The notes: generated by a model from the sequence alone, not told the origin. A DNA stretch of 64,000 nt from Alphaproteobacteria bacterium (GCA_041396705.1 JAWKYB010000020.1:1-64000); one strand, 5' to 3'. Shown: positions 17,386 to 26,096, counted from the first letter of the stretch. A program made the numbers and translations.

Positions 17386-18609
17386 CTACTGTGCGTTGAA
17401 CAGGGCGTCGATCTCGGCGTTCATCTCCGCCGCCCCGATCTCGCCGGTCAGCGCGCGCTGCATCGCCACCGGCCACACCGTGTTGACGAAGTCGGACGTC
17501 GCCGCGACGTTCGGCAGCAGCCGGGCATAGGGCAGCGAGGCCACCGTCGCCTCGACGAAGCGCGTCTCATGCCGGTCCCACGTCGCCGAATCGGTCCGGG
17601 TCACCGGCAGCTGGCCGGTCGCCTCGTTGAAGCGGGCGTTGGCGCCGGCGCTGGACAGGAAGGCGATCCATTCCCAGGCCGCGTCCTTGTTCGAGGCCGA
17701 CGACAGGATCGCGGTGGATTCGTCGCCGAAGGCGGTCCAGTGGCCGCCGCCGCATTCCGGCACGGGCACGGCGGAGACCTTGTCGCCCAGCGCCTCGACC
17801 ATGCCGGCGGACGAGCCGATGTGGTGGATGGTCATGGCGGTGACGCCGGCCTGGAACGCGCCGACGATCTCCTGGAAGCCGTCGTTGGGGGCCGACGGCG
17901 GGAACACGCCGTCCTCGCGGAACAGGTCGACGACGAACTGGGTGCCGGCCACCGCGGCGTCCGAGGTCATCTCGCCGGGCCCGAAGCCGACGCCCTCGCG
18001 CGACAGCACCAGGCTGGCCCAGTGGTCGTGGCCGCCCTTGCCGCCGCGGAAGCCGAAGCCGTAGACGTCGGTCTGGCCGTCGCCGTCGGTGTCGCGGGTC
18101 AGCGCCTGCGCCGCGGCACGGAACTCGTCGCAGGTGGTCGGCGGCTCGAGGCCCAGCTCGGCGAACATGTCGGCGCGGTAGTAGAGGTAGAGCACCACAT
18201 ACTGCACCGGCATGTAGTAGGTCTGGCCGTCGCTGGCCGCGGTCAGCTCGAACAGGTTGTCGAGGATGTCGTCGCGGCCGGCCCAGGCGGCGACGCGGTC
18301 GCCGATCGGCTCCAGCGCGCCCATCTCGATCAGCCGCGGCTGGGCGAACATCTTCACCATCGCCGCGTCGGGCGCGTTGCCGGCGACGATCGCGGTGTAG
18401 AGGTTGTCGTAGTAGCTGTTCCAGGGAACGTTCTCGGCCTCGACGGTGATGTCGGGGTGGGCCGCCTCGAACTCCGCGACCAGGTCGGACATCGGATTGT
18501 CCGGGTTGTCGAAGTGGTACCAGAAGCGGACGGTCTCGGCCGCCGAGGCCTGGCCGGCCATCAGGGCCAGGCCGGCGGTCAGGGTCGCGCCGGTGATCAG
18601 GGTGCGCAT
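17386..18609 (-). CDS. ABC sugar transporter substrate-binding protein (SBP_bac_1, CUT1)
   Basis: Periplasmic solute-binding protein, 407 residues, with a signal peptide (about residues 1-23, ending GQASA). The mature start VRFWYHFDNPDNPMSDLVAEFEAAHPDI and later DAAMVKMFAQPRLIEMGALEP are typical of family-1 binding proteins for sugars such as glycerol-3-phosphate or disaccharides. PNDGFQEIVGAFQAGVTAMTI and WEWIAFLSS mark the C-terminal lobe. The ATG overlaps the 3' end of the hydrolase gene by 13 bp, so the five transport/catabolic genes look co-transcribed. Confidence 0.92.
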   Translation of the reverse strand: MRTLITGATLTAGLALMAGQASAAETVRFWYHFDNPDNPMSDLVAEFEAAHPDITVEAENVPWNSYYDNLYTAIVAGNAPDAAMVKMFAQPRLIEMGALEPIGDRVAAWAGRDDILDNLFELTAASDGQTYYMPVQYVVLYLYYRADMFAELGLEPPTTCDEFRAAAQALTRDTDGDGQTDVYGFGFRGGKGGHDHWASLVLSREGVGFGPGEMTSDAAVAGTQFVVDLFREDGVFPPSAPNDGFQEIVGAFQAGVTAMTIHHIGSSAGMVEALGDKVSAVPVPECGGGHWTAFGDESTAILSSASNKDAAWEWIAFLSSAGANARFNEATGQLPVTRTDSATWDRHETRFVEATVASLPYARLLPNVAATSDFVNTVWPVAMQRALTGEIGAAEMNAEIDALFNAQ

Positions 18610-19595
18610 CGCGGTTCTCCTCCCTTTTGTGGTTCGATCGTTGCAGGCAAGCCCGCCATCTCGCGAAAGGCCGCGCCGGCCTCGGCGAAGGCCGCGCGGG
18701 CGGCGGCCAGGGACGTGGTCATCTGCATGAAGCCGTGCACCACGCCGGGAACCACGGTCAGGCGGTCGCGGCGGCCGAGCGCCGCCAGCCGGCCGTGCAG
18801 CGCCGCGCTGTCGGACCGCAGCGGGTCGATCTCGGCAGCGTTGAGAAAGAGCGGCGGCAGCGCGCGCAACGCGTCGTCGCCGGCATGGATCGGCGCGGCC
18901 AGCGGGCTCTCGCGCTGCGCTGCGGCCGGCGCATACCAGTCCCAGTAGCGCATCATCTTGGCGCGGGTCAGGCCAGGCCCGTCGGCGCACTGGCGGTAGG
19001 ACGGCGCATCGAAGTCGGCCGCATAGACGCCGTAGAACAGCAGGGCGCAGTGCGGCAGGGGTCGGCCCGCGGCGAATTCGTGCAGCATCAGCGCCAGCGC
19101 CAGGTTGGCGCCGGCGCTGTCGCCGGACACCGCCAGCGGGCCGCCGCCATGCAGGTCCACGGCCGCCGCGGCGCCGCGCCAGACCGCCACGCAGTCGTCG
19201 AGCCCGGCGGGGAACGGATGTTCCGGCGCCAGCCGGTAGTCGAAGGTCGCGACCGCCACGCCGCAGGCCAGCGCCAGCATCCGCGCCGCGCGCTCGTGGG
19301 TGTCCGCGCTGCAGAAAGCCCAGCCGCCGCCGTGGATGTAGAGCAGCAGGCCCGGGCCGGCGTCCGGCGGCGTCAGCAGCCTGAGGTCGCGGCCGGCGCA
19401 TGCGACCGTGCGCACGTCGGCCATCGGCGGCAGCTCGACGTTCCAGCGCCGGTTGGTGCGCGCGGCGAGTGCACGGCCCTCGCTCGGCGGCAACAGGGTC
19501 GGGTCGCCGAGGCCGGCGTCCTCGACCGCCAGCCGGTCGAGCACCAGCCGCATCTCGGGCGACGGCAGCGGCGGCCGCGGGGCGGTCGCCGTCAT
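18597..19595 (-). CDS. Alpha/beta hydrolase of the hormone-sensitive-lipase family
   Basis: 332-residue esterase of family IV. The oxyanion motif is LLLYIHGGGWAFCSADTHER, the nucleophile elbow LAVSGDSAGANLALAL, the acid is in AAEIDPLRSD and the catalytic His in GVVHGFMQMT. Also present is the family FDYRLAPEHPFPAGLDDCVA strand. No signal peptide. Located between the regulator and the sugar-binding protein, overlapping both by a few bases; it could remove acyl or lactone groups from the imported sugar, which is inferred from position only. Confidence 0.88.
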   Translation of the reverse strand: MTATAPRPPLPSPEMRLVLDRLAVEDAGLGDPTLLPPSEGRALAARTNRRWNVELPPMADVRTVACAGRDLRLLTPPDAGPGLLLYIHGGGWAFCSADTHERAARMLALACGVAVATFDYRLAPEHPFPAGLDDCVAVWRGAAAAVDLHGGGPLAVSGDSAGANLALALMLHEFAAGRPLPHCALLFYGVYAADFDAPSYRQCADGPGLTRAKMMRYWDWYAPAAAQRESPLAAPIHAGDDALRALPPLFLNAAEIDPLRSDSAALHGRLAALGRRDRLTVVPGVVHGFMQMTTSLAAARAAFAEAGAAFREMAGLPATIEPQKGGEPRCAP

Positions 19596-20305
19596 CGCGT
19601 CCGCGCCGCCGGGACCACCGGGTCGAACAGGTGCGGCCCGAGATCGAAGATGGTGGTGATGTGGTGCGACAGCGCGGCCGCGGCGCGGTCCGGGTCGCCG
19701 CTGTCCAGCGCCTCCAGGATGGCGACGTGCCGCTCGGCGGTTTCGGCCAGCGCGCGCGGGCCGTCGGCGTTGAGGATCTTGTAGCGGTGATTGTGGATCA
19801 GGCAGCGCTGCAGGATCGGCTGCACCGTCGGCAGGCCGGCCGCCTCGTGCAGCGCGAGGTGGAAGGAGCGGTCGTGCTGCGACAGCAGATACTCGTCGTC
19901 GGCCCGCGCCGCCGCCCGCATGTCGTCGATCAGCCCGGCCAGCGCGGCGCGCAGGGCCGGATCGTAGCGCTCCAGCACGCGCACCACGCCGCGGCATTCG
20001 ATGTCGTGGCGCAGCCGGACCAGCTCGCCGGCATCGTCGGCGGTGCAGTCGCAGACATGGGTGCCGCGGTGGGCGGCGCGCTGCACCAGGCCCTCTTCCT
20101 GCAACAGCAGCAGGGCCTCGCGCACGGTCCCCTGGCTGCAGCCGAAGCGCTGGGCGAGCTCCAGTTCCAGCAGCGGCGTGCCCGGCTTGAGCAGGCCGAG
20201 CACGATGTCGCGCTGCAGCCGGCCAAAGACCACCACGCTGCGCCGGCCGCCGAGCGGCCGGTCCGCATGGGCCGGCATTCCGGGCGAGAAGCTCTCGACG
20301 GCCAC
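19592..20305 (-). CDS. GntR/FCD family transcriptional regulator
   Basis: Winged-helix regulator with FCD domain, 237 residues from the GTG chosen here. The DNA-binding part is RLQRDIVLGLLKPGTPLLEL, AQRFGCSQGTVREALLLLQE, GLVQRAAHRGTHV; the FCD part includes DDEYLLSQHDRSFHLALHEA and AERHVAILEAL with the metal-binding-type Asp and His residues. Start: GTG at 20305 follows AGGGAA by 8 nt; an in-frame ATG at 20278 has no such site, and a longer frame runs further upstream across a palindrome. First gene of the leftward sugar operon, so it probably controls it. Confidence 0.83.
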   Translation of the reverse strand: MAVESFSPGMPAHADRPLGGRRSVVVFGRLQRDIVLGLLKPGTPLLELELAQRFGCSQGTVREALLLLQEEGLVQRAAHRGTHVCDCTADDAGELVRLRHDIECRGVVRVLERYDPALRAALAGLIDDMRAAARADDEYLLSQHDRSFHLALHEAAGLPTVQPILQRCLIHNHRYKILNADGPRALAETAERHVAILEALDSGDPDRAAAALSHHITTIFDLGPHLFDPVVPAARTR

Positions 20306-20330
20306 CTGGCGCGTTTCCCTATCGTTATCG

Positions 20331-20340
20331 TTATCGATAA
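20331..20340. promoter_or_regulatory. Palindrome TTATCGATAA upstream of the GntR gene (possible operator)
   Basis: Perfect 10-bp palindrome preceded by two partial TTATCG copies (ATCGTTATCGTTATCGATAA) in an otherwise GC-rich gap, 25 bp before the GTG start of the regulator. An autoregulatory operator is plausible because GntR proteins bind short AT-centred palindromes; there is no direct proof. Confidence 0.35.
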
Positions 20341-20400
20341 TTGATGGCGATCGCTTCGGCGATGCAAGCGAAATCGGATCGGCGGCCGGGCGACGGCCCG

Positions 20401-20796
20401 CTAGAACCACATGTCCTTCACGCAGCGGCCGTCGCGCGGCAGGTCGTCGAAGGCGTCGAGCCCGTCGAAGTGATCGATCGGCAGCGCGGCGACGCTGGCG
20501 GGGTCGTCGACCAGGCGCAGGTTGACGGCGATGCGCCGGCGCCCGTCCGCGCCGGCTGCCATGCCCCGCCAGGCCGCGACGCAGCCGCAGGTGGGACAGA
20601 AGTGGAAGCCGATATGCGCCCCGCCGCGGGTATAGACCCGGGTCGGGCCGTCCAGCGCGATCTCCTCGCCCTCATAGCCATAGGCCCACAGTGTGCCGTA
20701 GCGGCGACACACCGTGCAGTTGCATGCCGTCGTGCTCTCCAGCGGGCCGTCGAACCGCCACCTGACCGCGCCGCAGTGGCATGAACCGTCGAGCAT
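20401..20796 (-). CDS. GFA/CENP-V family protein (Gfa-like, zinc-binding)
   Basis: 131-residue protein of the glutathione-dependent formaldehyde-activating (GFA) superfamily. The zinc ligands are visible: SCHCGAVRW at the N-terminus, ACNCTVCRRYG, and FHFCPTCGCVAAW, in the spacing usual for the family. The remaining features (TRVYTRGGAHIGFHFC, VNLRLVDDP, HFDGLDAFDDLP) are typical of the larger Gfa-like group with unknown substrates. It stands alone, facing leftward after the regulator promoter region; not obviously part of the transport operons. Confidence 0.87.
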   Translation of the reverse strand: MLDGSCHCGAVRWRFDGPLESTTACNCTVCRRYGTLWAYGYEGEEIALDGPTRVYTRGGAHIGFHFCPTCGCVAAWRGMAAGADGRRRIAVNLRLVDDPASVAALPIDHFDGLDAFDDLPRDGRCVKDMWF

Positions 20797-21295
20797 CGGA
20801 TCCTCCCGCACATTCGCCACACCGGGGCGGACTTCCGCATCGCGCAGGCCGCCCGACGGCACGATAGCAGCAATCCGCCCTGCGCCCGCAACGCCGATGC
20901 CATGCGAATGCTCCGGCCGGGTGTCCGCCACGACCGGCGCAATTGCACCTGGCAACGCGATCGGACGGCGGGCCAGCCGGCCGCTGAGGCGGCGCCGTGC
21001 CCGATCGCCGGCCACGGAGTGCAGATCCGGCCGGTCCCCGGCGTCGATGGCCGGTTTCGATGCAATGACCGGTTCCGGCGCGCATGCCGGGTTGCCGTGT
21101 CGCGCTCGCGGATCGACCGTCGCCGCCGCCGACCGACCATCCGGGGATGTCGGTTCGAATCGTTTCAACGGCTTGACTCGTCCGGTGGCCGCCTTCTTAC
21201 TCAACGGGGCCCGTGATCTGAAACGAAAATCCGGGTACAGGCGGCCGCGGAACGATCGCGATTCCGGGGCCGAATAAAGAATTGGGGAGGATCAG
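20797..21295. other. Intergenic region with the probable promoter of the second sugar ABC operon
   Basis: About 500 bp without a convincing gene between two divergent genes. The right half becomes less GC-rich and has TTGACT at 21173-21178 with a weak -10-like TTACTC 18 bp on. GGGGAGGATCAG directly before 21296 is the ribosome-binding site of the binding protein. Short open frames on both strands here look like shadows. Confidence 0.35.
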
Positions 21296-22561
21296 ATGCG
21301 TGCATTCGGTCGTGTCTCACGACAACATATCAATTCGACACTGGCGGCTGTGCTTGGCGCTGGCCTTGCAGCCGGTGCGATGACGGCACCGGTGCTTGCC
21401 CAGGACACGGTCCACATGATCAGCCACCGCTATCCGGCGCTGGAGTATTATGCCGAGCGGATGAAGGAGGCTGTGCCCGGCGTCGAGGTCGACACCCAGC
21501 TGATGCCCCACGACCGGGCGATGGAGCTCGCCAACATCGCGATGTCGAGCCAAGCCGACACCATCGACATCCTCTATCTCAACGATAGCACGTTCCTGAC
21601 ATTCGCCAAGAATGGCTGGCTGCTGCCGCTGGACGATCTCTGGGCGCAGTACACCGAAGAATTCGGGCTGGACGACATCCCGCAGTCGGTGGTCGATACG
21701 TTCACCTACGACGGCCACATCTACGTGATGCCGCACACGATGAACACGCAGATGTTCTTCTATCGCAAGGACCTGTTCGAGGAGGCGGGCGTGGCGCCGC
21801 CCACCACCTTCGAGGAATACCGGGCCCTGGCGGAGCAGTTCAACAGCCCGCTCAGGGCCGGCACCATCAGCTGCCAGAAGCCGGTCGACGCCGGGCTCAA
21901 CGAGACCCACTGGTACATCAGCGCGCTCAGCGACGGCTGGTTCGACGCCGACATGCACCCGATCTTCAACAACGCCTCGGGCGTCGCCGCGATCGAGATG
22001 CTCGACGCGATCACCGACAACGCCCAGCCCGGCTTCACCTCGGCCGCGAACGACGAGTGCACCATCGCGCTGCAGCAGGACGTGGCGGTGATGGGCATGC
22101 AGTGGGCGACGCGGGCGGCCGCCATGGACGACCCGGAGAAGTCCAACGTGGTCGGACTGATCGACTGGGTGGCGCCGCCGCAGGGCCACCATCGCATCGC
22201 CGCCGACGGCTATGCGATCTCGGCCTTCTCCGGCCAGGACCCGGACCTGCTGTTCCGCATCATCGCGACCTCGGCCAACCAGGAGAACATGCGCGGCGCG
22301 GCCGCCATGATCCTGCCGCCGCGCGCGTCGCTGCTGAACGACCCGGACCTCGCGGCGAACAACCGACACTATGCGGCGGCGCTGGCGTCGCTCCAGGTCG
22401 GCGAAGCCTTCCCGCGCCTGCCCGAGTTCTACGAGGTCGGCGAGTTCATCACCCGCCGGGTGCTCCAGGCCCTGACCGACGAGATGTCGGTGCAGGAGGC
22501 GCTCGACGCCGCCGCGAAGGAGACCGAGGAGCTGCTGGCCAGCCGCGGCTACTACCAGTAA
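21296..22561 (+). CDS. ABC sugar transporter substrate-binding protein (SBP_bac_1)
   Basis: 421-residue extracytoplasmic receptor with a signal peptide of about 35 residues (hydrophobic TLAAVLGAGLAAGAMTAPVLA then QDT). Recognisable family-1 features are MSSQADTIDILYLNDSTFLTFAKNGWLLPLDD, YVMPHTMNTQMFFYRKDLFEEAGV with the PPTTFEEY segment, and AADGYAISAFS near the C-terminal lobe. GGGGAGG lies 7 nt before the ATG. It heads a rightward operon with two permeases and two TauD dioxygenases. Ligand unknown. Confidence 0.9.
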   Translation: MRAFGRVSRQHINSTLAAVLGAGLAAGAMTAPVLAQDTVHMISHRYPALEYYAERMKEAVPGVEVDTQLMPHDRAMELANIAMSSQADTIDILYLNDSTFLTFAKNGWLLPLDDLWAQYTEEFGLDDIPQSVVDTFTYDGHIYVMPHTMNTQMFFYRKDLFEEAGVAPPTTFEEYRALAEQFNSPLRAGTISCQKPVDAGLNETHWYISALSDGWFDADMHPIFNNASGVAAIEMLDAITDNAQPGFTSAANDECTIALQQDVAVMGMQWATRAAAMDDPEKSNVVGLIDWVAPPQGHHRIAADGYAISAFSGQDPDLLFRIIATSANQENMRGAAAMILPPRASLLNDPDLAANNRHYAAALASLQVGEAFPRLPEFYEVGEFITRRVLQALTDEMSVQEALDAAAKETEELLASRGYYQ

Positions 22562-22615
22562 TCCGGCCGGACAGCTCGATCCCAGGACGGGCCCCAGGAC
22601 GGGGCGGGGAACGCG

Positions 22616-23485
22616 ATGCAACTGCAGCGCCGCCTGTGGCTGTTCCTCGTCCCGAGCCTGCTGGTCCTCACCGCCGTCCTGCTCTGGCCGCTCGCCTACG
22701 CCTTCTGGCTGAGCCTGCACAACTACTACCTGGGCAACGCGGTCAAGACCTGGGTCGGCCTGGACAACTACATCACGCTCCTCGGCGAGGAGCGGTTCTG
22801 GGCCACGCTCTACCGAACGGTGGTGATCGTCGGCTGTGCGGTGACGCTGGAGTTCGTGGTCGGCCTATTGGTCGCCTATGCGCTGTACAAGCTGCGCCAC
22901 GGGACCAAAACCTTCAGCCTGCTGCTGTTCCTGCCGCATATCGTGACCCCGGTGGTGGCGGCGCTGTTCCTGCGCTGGATCTTCATGGGCCGGTGGGGGC
23001 TTCTCGACGGCATCCTGATCAGCCTCGGCATCTTTCCGCCGGATTGGCTCGGCGATCCCCACTTCGCGCGGCTCACAGTGGTCCTTGCCGACGCCTGGCA
23101 GTTCACGCCGTTCATGATCCTGGTGCTCTATGCCGGGCTCAACACCGTCGACAAGAGCCAGATCGAGTCCGCACAGATGGACGGGGCGGGCAACTGGCGC
23201 CTGCTGACCGAGGTGATGCTGCCGGCGATCCGGCCGCTGATCTTCTTCGTGCTCGCCGTGCGGACGATGGATGCGTTCCGCTTCTTCGACTCGATCTATG
23301 TCATGACCGCCGGCGGCCCCGGCACCGCCACGGAAACCATCACGCTGTACACCTACGCGCTCGCCTTCCGCGTGCTCGAGGTCGGCAAGGCGTCGGCGCT
23401 GGGCGTGCTGACGCTGCTGATCGTGGCCGGGCTGGTGGCGCTGATGATCGCCGTGCTCTACCGCAAGGAACGGGGGGCGTTCTGA
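22616..23485 (+). CDS. ABC sugar transporter permease (MalF type)
   Basis: 289-residue six-helix membrane protein. It begins RRLWLFLVPSLLVLTAVLLW and carries the docking loop IESAQMDGAGNWRLLTEVMLPAI and the SIYVMTAGGPGTATETITLY segment of CUT1 inner-membrane subunits. It follows the receptor gene by 54 bp and its stop shares one base with the start of the next permease (TGATG). Confidence 0.92.
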   Translation: MQLQRRLWLFLVPSLLVLTAVLLWPLAYAFWLSLHNYYLGNAVKTWVGLDNYITLLGEERFWATLYRTVVIVGCAVTLEFVVGLLVAYALYKLRHGTKTFSLLLFLPHIVTPVVAALFLRWIFMGRWGLLDGILISLGIFPPDWLGDPHFARLTVVLADAWQFTPFMILVLYAGLNTVDKSQIESAQMDGAGNWRLLTEVMLPAIRPLIFFVLAVRTMDAFRFFDSIYVMTAGGPGTATETITLYTYALAFRVLEVGKASALGVLTLLIVAGLVALMIAVLYRKERGAF

Positions 23486-24309
23486 TGAACAGCCGCGCCA
23501 GCACCCAGGTGGTTCTGTTCCTCGGGCTCGCCGTGTTCACGGCGATCAACCTGACGCCGATCATCTGGGCCTTCCTCACCTCCATCAAGCTGCCGGTCGA
23601 CGCCTTCGCCGTGCCGCCGCGGCTGTTCTTCGAGCCCACCTTCGCGTTCCACGAGCAGGTCTGGGTGGAGAAGGACTTCTGGAAGTTCCTGATCAACAGC
23701 GTGGTGATCTCGGTCGCGACCGTGCTGATCTCCGTGCCCATCGGCACGATGGCCGCCTACGCCCTGTCGCGGATGCGCAACGTCTCGACCCGCGGGCTGC
23801 TGTTCGGGCTGCTGGCGATCCGCATGTTCCCGCACATCCTGCTGGCGATCCCGTTCTTCGTGCTCGCCACCTTCGTCGACCTGATCGACACCTACGGCGT
23901 CATGGTGCTGGCGCTGGTCGCGATCAACCAGCCGTTCACGATCTGGCTGATGCGCAGCTTCTTCGTCGACGTCCCGATCGAGCTCGACGAGGCGGCCGTG
24001 ATCGACGGCGCCAACCTGTGGCAGGTGTTCACCCGCGTCGTCGTGCCGGTGGTCCGTCCCGGGCTGTGGGTGACGTCGCTGTTCAGCATGCTGCTGGCCT
24101 ACAACGAGTTCCTGTTCGCGCTGGTGCTGACCGGCCCGGACACCAAGACCCTGCCGGTGGCGATCGCCGAGTATGGCGGCGAGGACATCAACTACTGGTC
24201 GCTGTCGGCGGCGGCGGCCATCGGCATCATGCTGCCGATCGTCGCCTTCATGATGCTGTTGCAGCGCCACCTCGTCCGTGGCATCGCCTTCGGTGCGGTG
24301 AAGGGGTGA
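23485..24309 (+). CDS. ABC sugar transporter permease (MalG type)
   Basis: 274-residue six-helix permease. The EAA loop is ELDEAAVIDGANLWQVFTRVVVPVV and the C-terminus is VRGIAFGAVKG, both MalG hallmarks. The N-terminus FLGLAVFTAINLTPIIWAFLTSIK gives the first helix. Chosen ATG overlaps the preceding stop by one base. No ATPase gene follows; the next genes are dioxygenases, so the ATP-binding subunit must come from elsewhere. Confidence 0.92.
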   Translation: MNSRASTQVVLFLGLAVFTAINLTPIIWAFLTSIKLPVDAFAVPPRLFFEPTFAFHEQVWVEKDFWKFLINSVVISVATVLISVPIGTMAAYALSRMRNVSTRGLLFGLLAIRMFPHILLAIPFFVLATFVDLIDTYGVMVLALVAINQPFTIWLMRSFFVDVPIELDEAAVIDGANLWQVFTRVVVPVVRPGLWVTSLFSMLLAYNEFLFALVLTGPDTKTLPVAIAEYGGEDINYWSLSAAAAIGIMLPIVAFMMLLQRHLVRGIAFGAVKG

Positions 24310-24337
24310 GCGCAATGGTCCGGGGAGGGACCGCGCG

Positions 24338-25180
24338 ATGACGTATGACCACATCGGGGTCGCGCCGATCAGCCCGGCGCTGGGCGCGGAGATCACCGGC
24401 GTCGACCTCGGCGCCGATCTCGGCAACGAGGTCTTCTCCGAAATACACCGCGCCTTCGTTGCCCATTCGGTGATCTTCTTCCGCGGCCAGACCATCACGC
24501 CGGAGCAGCAGATCGCCTTCGCGCGCCGGTTCGGCCCGCTGAGCGAAATCCCGTTCATCACGCCGTGGGCGGACCATCCTGAGATCGTGCGCGTGATCAA
24601 GGAAGCCGACGAGGGCGCAAAGTTCAATTTCGGCGGCAGCTGGCATTCGGACTTCAGTTTCCTGCCGCGCCCGCCGATGGCGTCGATGCTCTATGCGGTC
24701 GAGTTGCCGCCGGTGGGCGGAGACACGCTGTGGGCGAGCATGTACAGCGCGTATGAGCGTCTGTCCGACGGCATGCGCCGCCTGCTCGACGGCTTGCAGG
24801 TGGTCCATAGCGGCCTCGGCGCCTACAAGCGGTCGGAGGACCTGCGGTCGATGAAAACCGTCACCGACGCCCGCGCCGAAACCGAGGTGCTGCATCCGGC
24901 CGTGCGCACCCATCCGGACAGCGGCCGCAAGGCCCTGTTCATCGACCCGGCCTACAGCAGGCGCTTCGCCGACATGACCGAGGCGGAAAGCGCGCCGCTG
25001 CTGAACTGGCTGCACGAGCAGGCCGTGCAGCCGGAGAACTGCATCCGCTTCCGCTGGACCCCGGGCACGCTCGCCATATGGGACAACCGCTGCCTGGAGC
25101 ACTGGGCACTGAACGACTATGCCGGCCACCGCCGCGAGATGCACCGGATCACCATCGCGGGTGAGCGGCCGTATCACTGA
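24338..25180 (+). CDS. TauD/TfdA family 2-oxoglutarate-dependent dioxygenase (copy 1)
   Basis: 280-residue Fe(II)/2-oxoglutarate oxygenase. The iron site shows HxD in SWHSDFSF (His103, Asp105) and the distal His in REMHRITIAG (about His269), with a C-terminal Arg (ERP) as candidate 2-oxoglutarate anchor. SVIFFRGQTITPEQQIAFAR and VGGDTLWASMY are family-typical. Such enzymes hydroxylate taurine, sulfonates, phenoxyacetates or similar acids to trigger C-heteroatom cleavage. It begins 28 bp after the permease. The next gene is a near copy, with about 80% identical residues by manual comparison. Confidence 0.92.
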   Translation: MTYDHIGVAPISPALGAEITGVDLGADLGNEVFSEIHRAFVAHSVIFFRGQTITPEQQIAFARRFGPLSEIPFITPWADHPEIVRVIKEADEGAKFNFGGSWHSDFSFLPRPPMASMLYAVELPPVGGDTLWASMYSAYERLSDGMRRLLDGLQVVHSGLGAYKRSEDLRSMKTVTDARAETEVLHPAVRTHPDSGRKALFIDPAYSRRFADMTEAESAPLLNWLHEQAVQPENCIRFRWTPGTLAIWDNRCLEHWALNDYAGHRREMHRITIAGERPYH

Positions 25181-25253
25181 CGAGGCGCGGGGGCGCGTGG
25201 CCGGGCGGAGGGGCCCGGCGCCCCGCGTGGAGCGAGAGGGAGGAGTCCGCACG

Positions 25254-26096
25254 ATGCGCTACGACCACATTCGGGTGGAGCCGATCAGCCCGGCGCTCGG
25301 CGCCGAGATCAGCGGCGTCGATCTGAGCGGGGACCTCGGCAACGAGGTGTTCGCCGAGATCCACCGCGCCTTCCTGGCCCACTCGGTGATCTTCTTCCGC
25401 GGCCAGACGCTGACCCCGGAGCAGCAGATCGCGCTCGCCGGCCGGTTCGGTCCGGTCAGCGAGATTCCCTTCATCGAGCCCTGGGCCGAGCATCCGCAGA
25501 TCGTGCGCGTGATCAAGGAGGCCGACGAGGGCGCCAAGTTCAACTTCGGCGGCAACTGGCACACCGACTTCAGCTTCCTGCCGCGGCCGCCGATGGCGTC
25601 GATGCTCTATGCGGTCGAGCTGCCGCCGGTGGGCGGCGACACGCTGTGGGCCAGCATGTACCTGGGCTACGAGGCGCTCTCGCCCGGCATGCGCCGCATG
25701 CTCGACGGCCTCAACGTCATCCATTCCGGCGCCAAGTCCTACAAGAAGTCGGCCGACCTGCGCTCGATGAAGACCGTGACCGACGAGCGCGCCGAGGTCG
25801 AGACGGTGCACCCGGCGGTACGCACCCACCCCGATACCGGCCGCAAGGCGCTGTTCACCAACCCCGGCTACGCCACCCGCTTCGTCGACATGACGGTCGC
25901 GGAGAGCGAACCGCTGATGAACTGGCTCAACGAACAGGCGGTACGGCCGGAGAACTGCATCCGATTCCGCTGGAGCCCGGGCACGCTGGCGCTGTGGGAC
26001 AACCGCTGCCTGCTGCACTGGGCGCTGAACGACTATGCCGGCTGGCGCCGCGAGATGCACCGCATCACGATCGAGGGCGAGCGGCCGTTCCATTGA
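25254..26096 (+). CDS. TauD/TfdA family 2-oxoglutarate-dependent dioxygenase (copy 2)
   Basis: Same length (280 residues) and iron ligands (NWHTDFSF; REMHRITIEG) as copy 1. By eye about 51 of 280 residues differ, many clustered in two stretches: around residues 137-165 (MYLGYEALSPGMRR, NVIHSGAKSYKKSADL) and 201-230 (TNPGYATRFVDMTVAESEPLM). These could line the active-site entry, so the two copies may act on different substrates. Start ATG follows GAGGGAGGAGTCCGCACG. Last gene of the operon. Confidence 0.92.
   Translation: MRYDHIRVEPISPALGAEISGVDLSGDLGNEVFAEIHRAFLAHSVIFFRGQTLTPEQQIALAGRFGPVSEIPFIEPWAEHPQIVRVIKEADEGAKFNFGGNWHTDFSFLPRPPMASMLYAVELPPVGGDTLWASMYLGYEALSPGMRRMLDGLNVIHSGAKSYKKSADLRSMKTVTDERAEVETVHPAVRTHPDTGRKALFTNPGYATRFVDMTVAESEPLMNWLNEQAVRPENCIRFRWSPGTLALWDNRCLLHWALNDYAGWRREMHRITIEGERPFH

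Noticed and set aside
20902..21216. 104-codon plus-strand frame in the gap before the second ABC operon
   Set aside because: Arg-rich shadow composition and no start signal; treated as intergenic.
22057..24309. Long frame covering the second half of the receptor and both permeases
   Set aside because: Only the part from 23485 is the true MalG-type permease; the rest is out of frame with clear genes.
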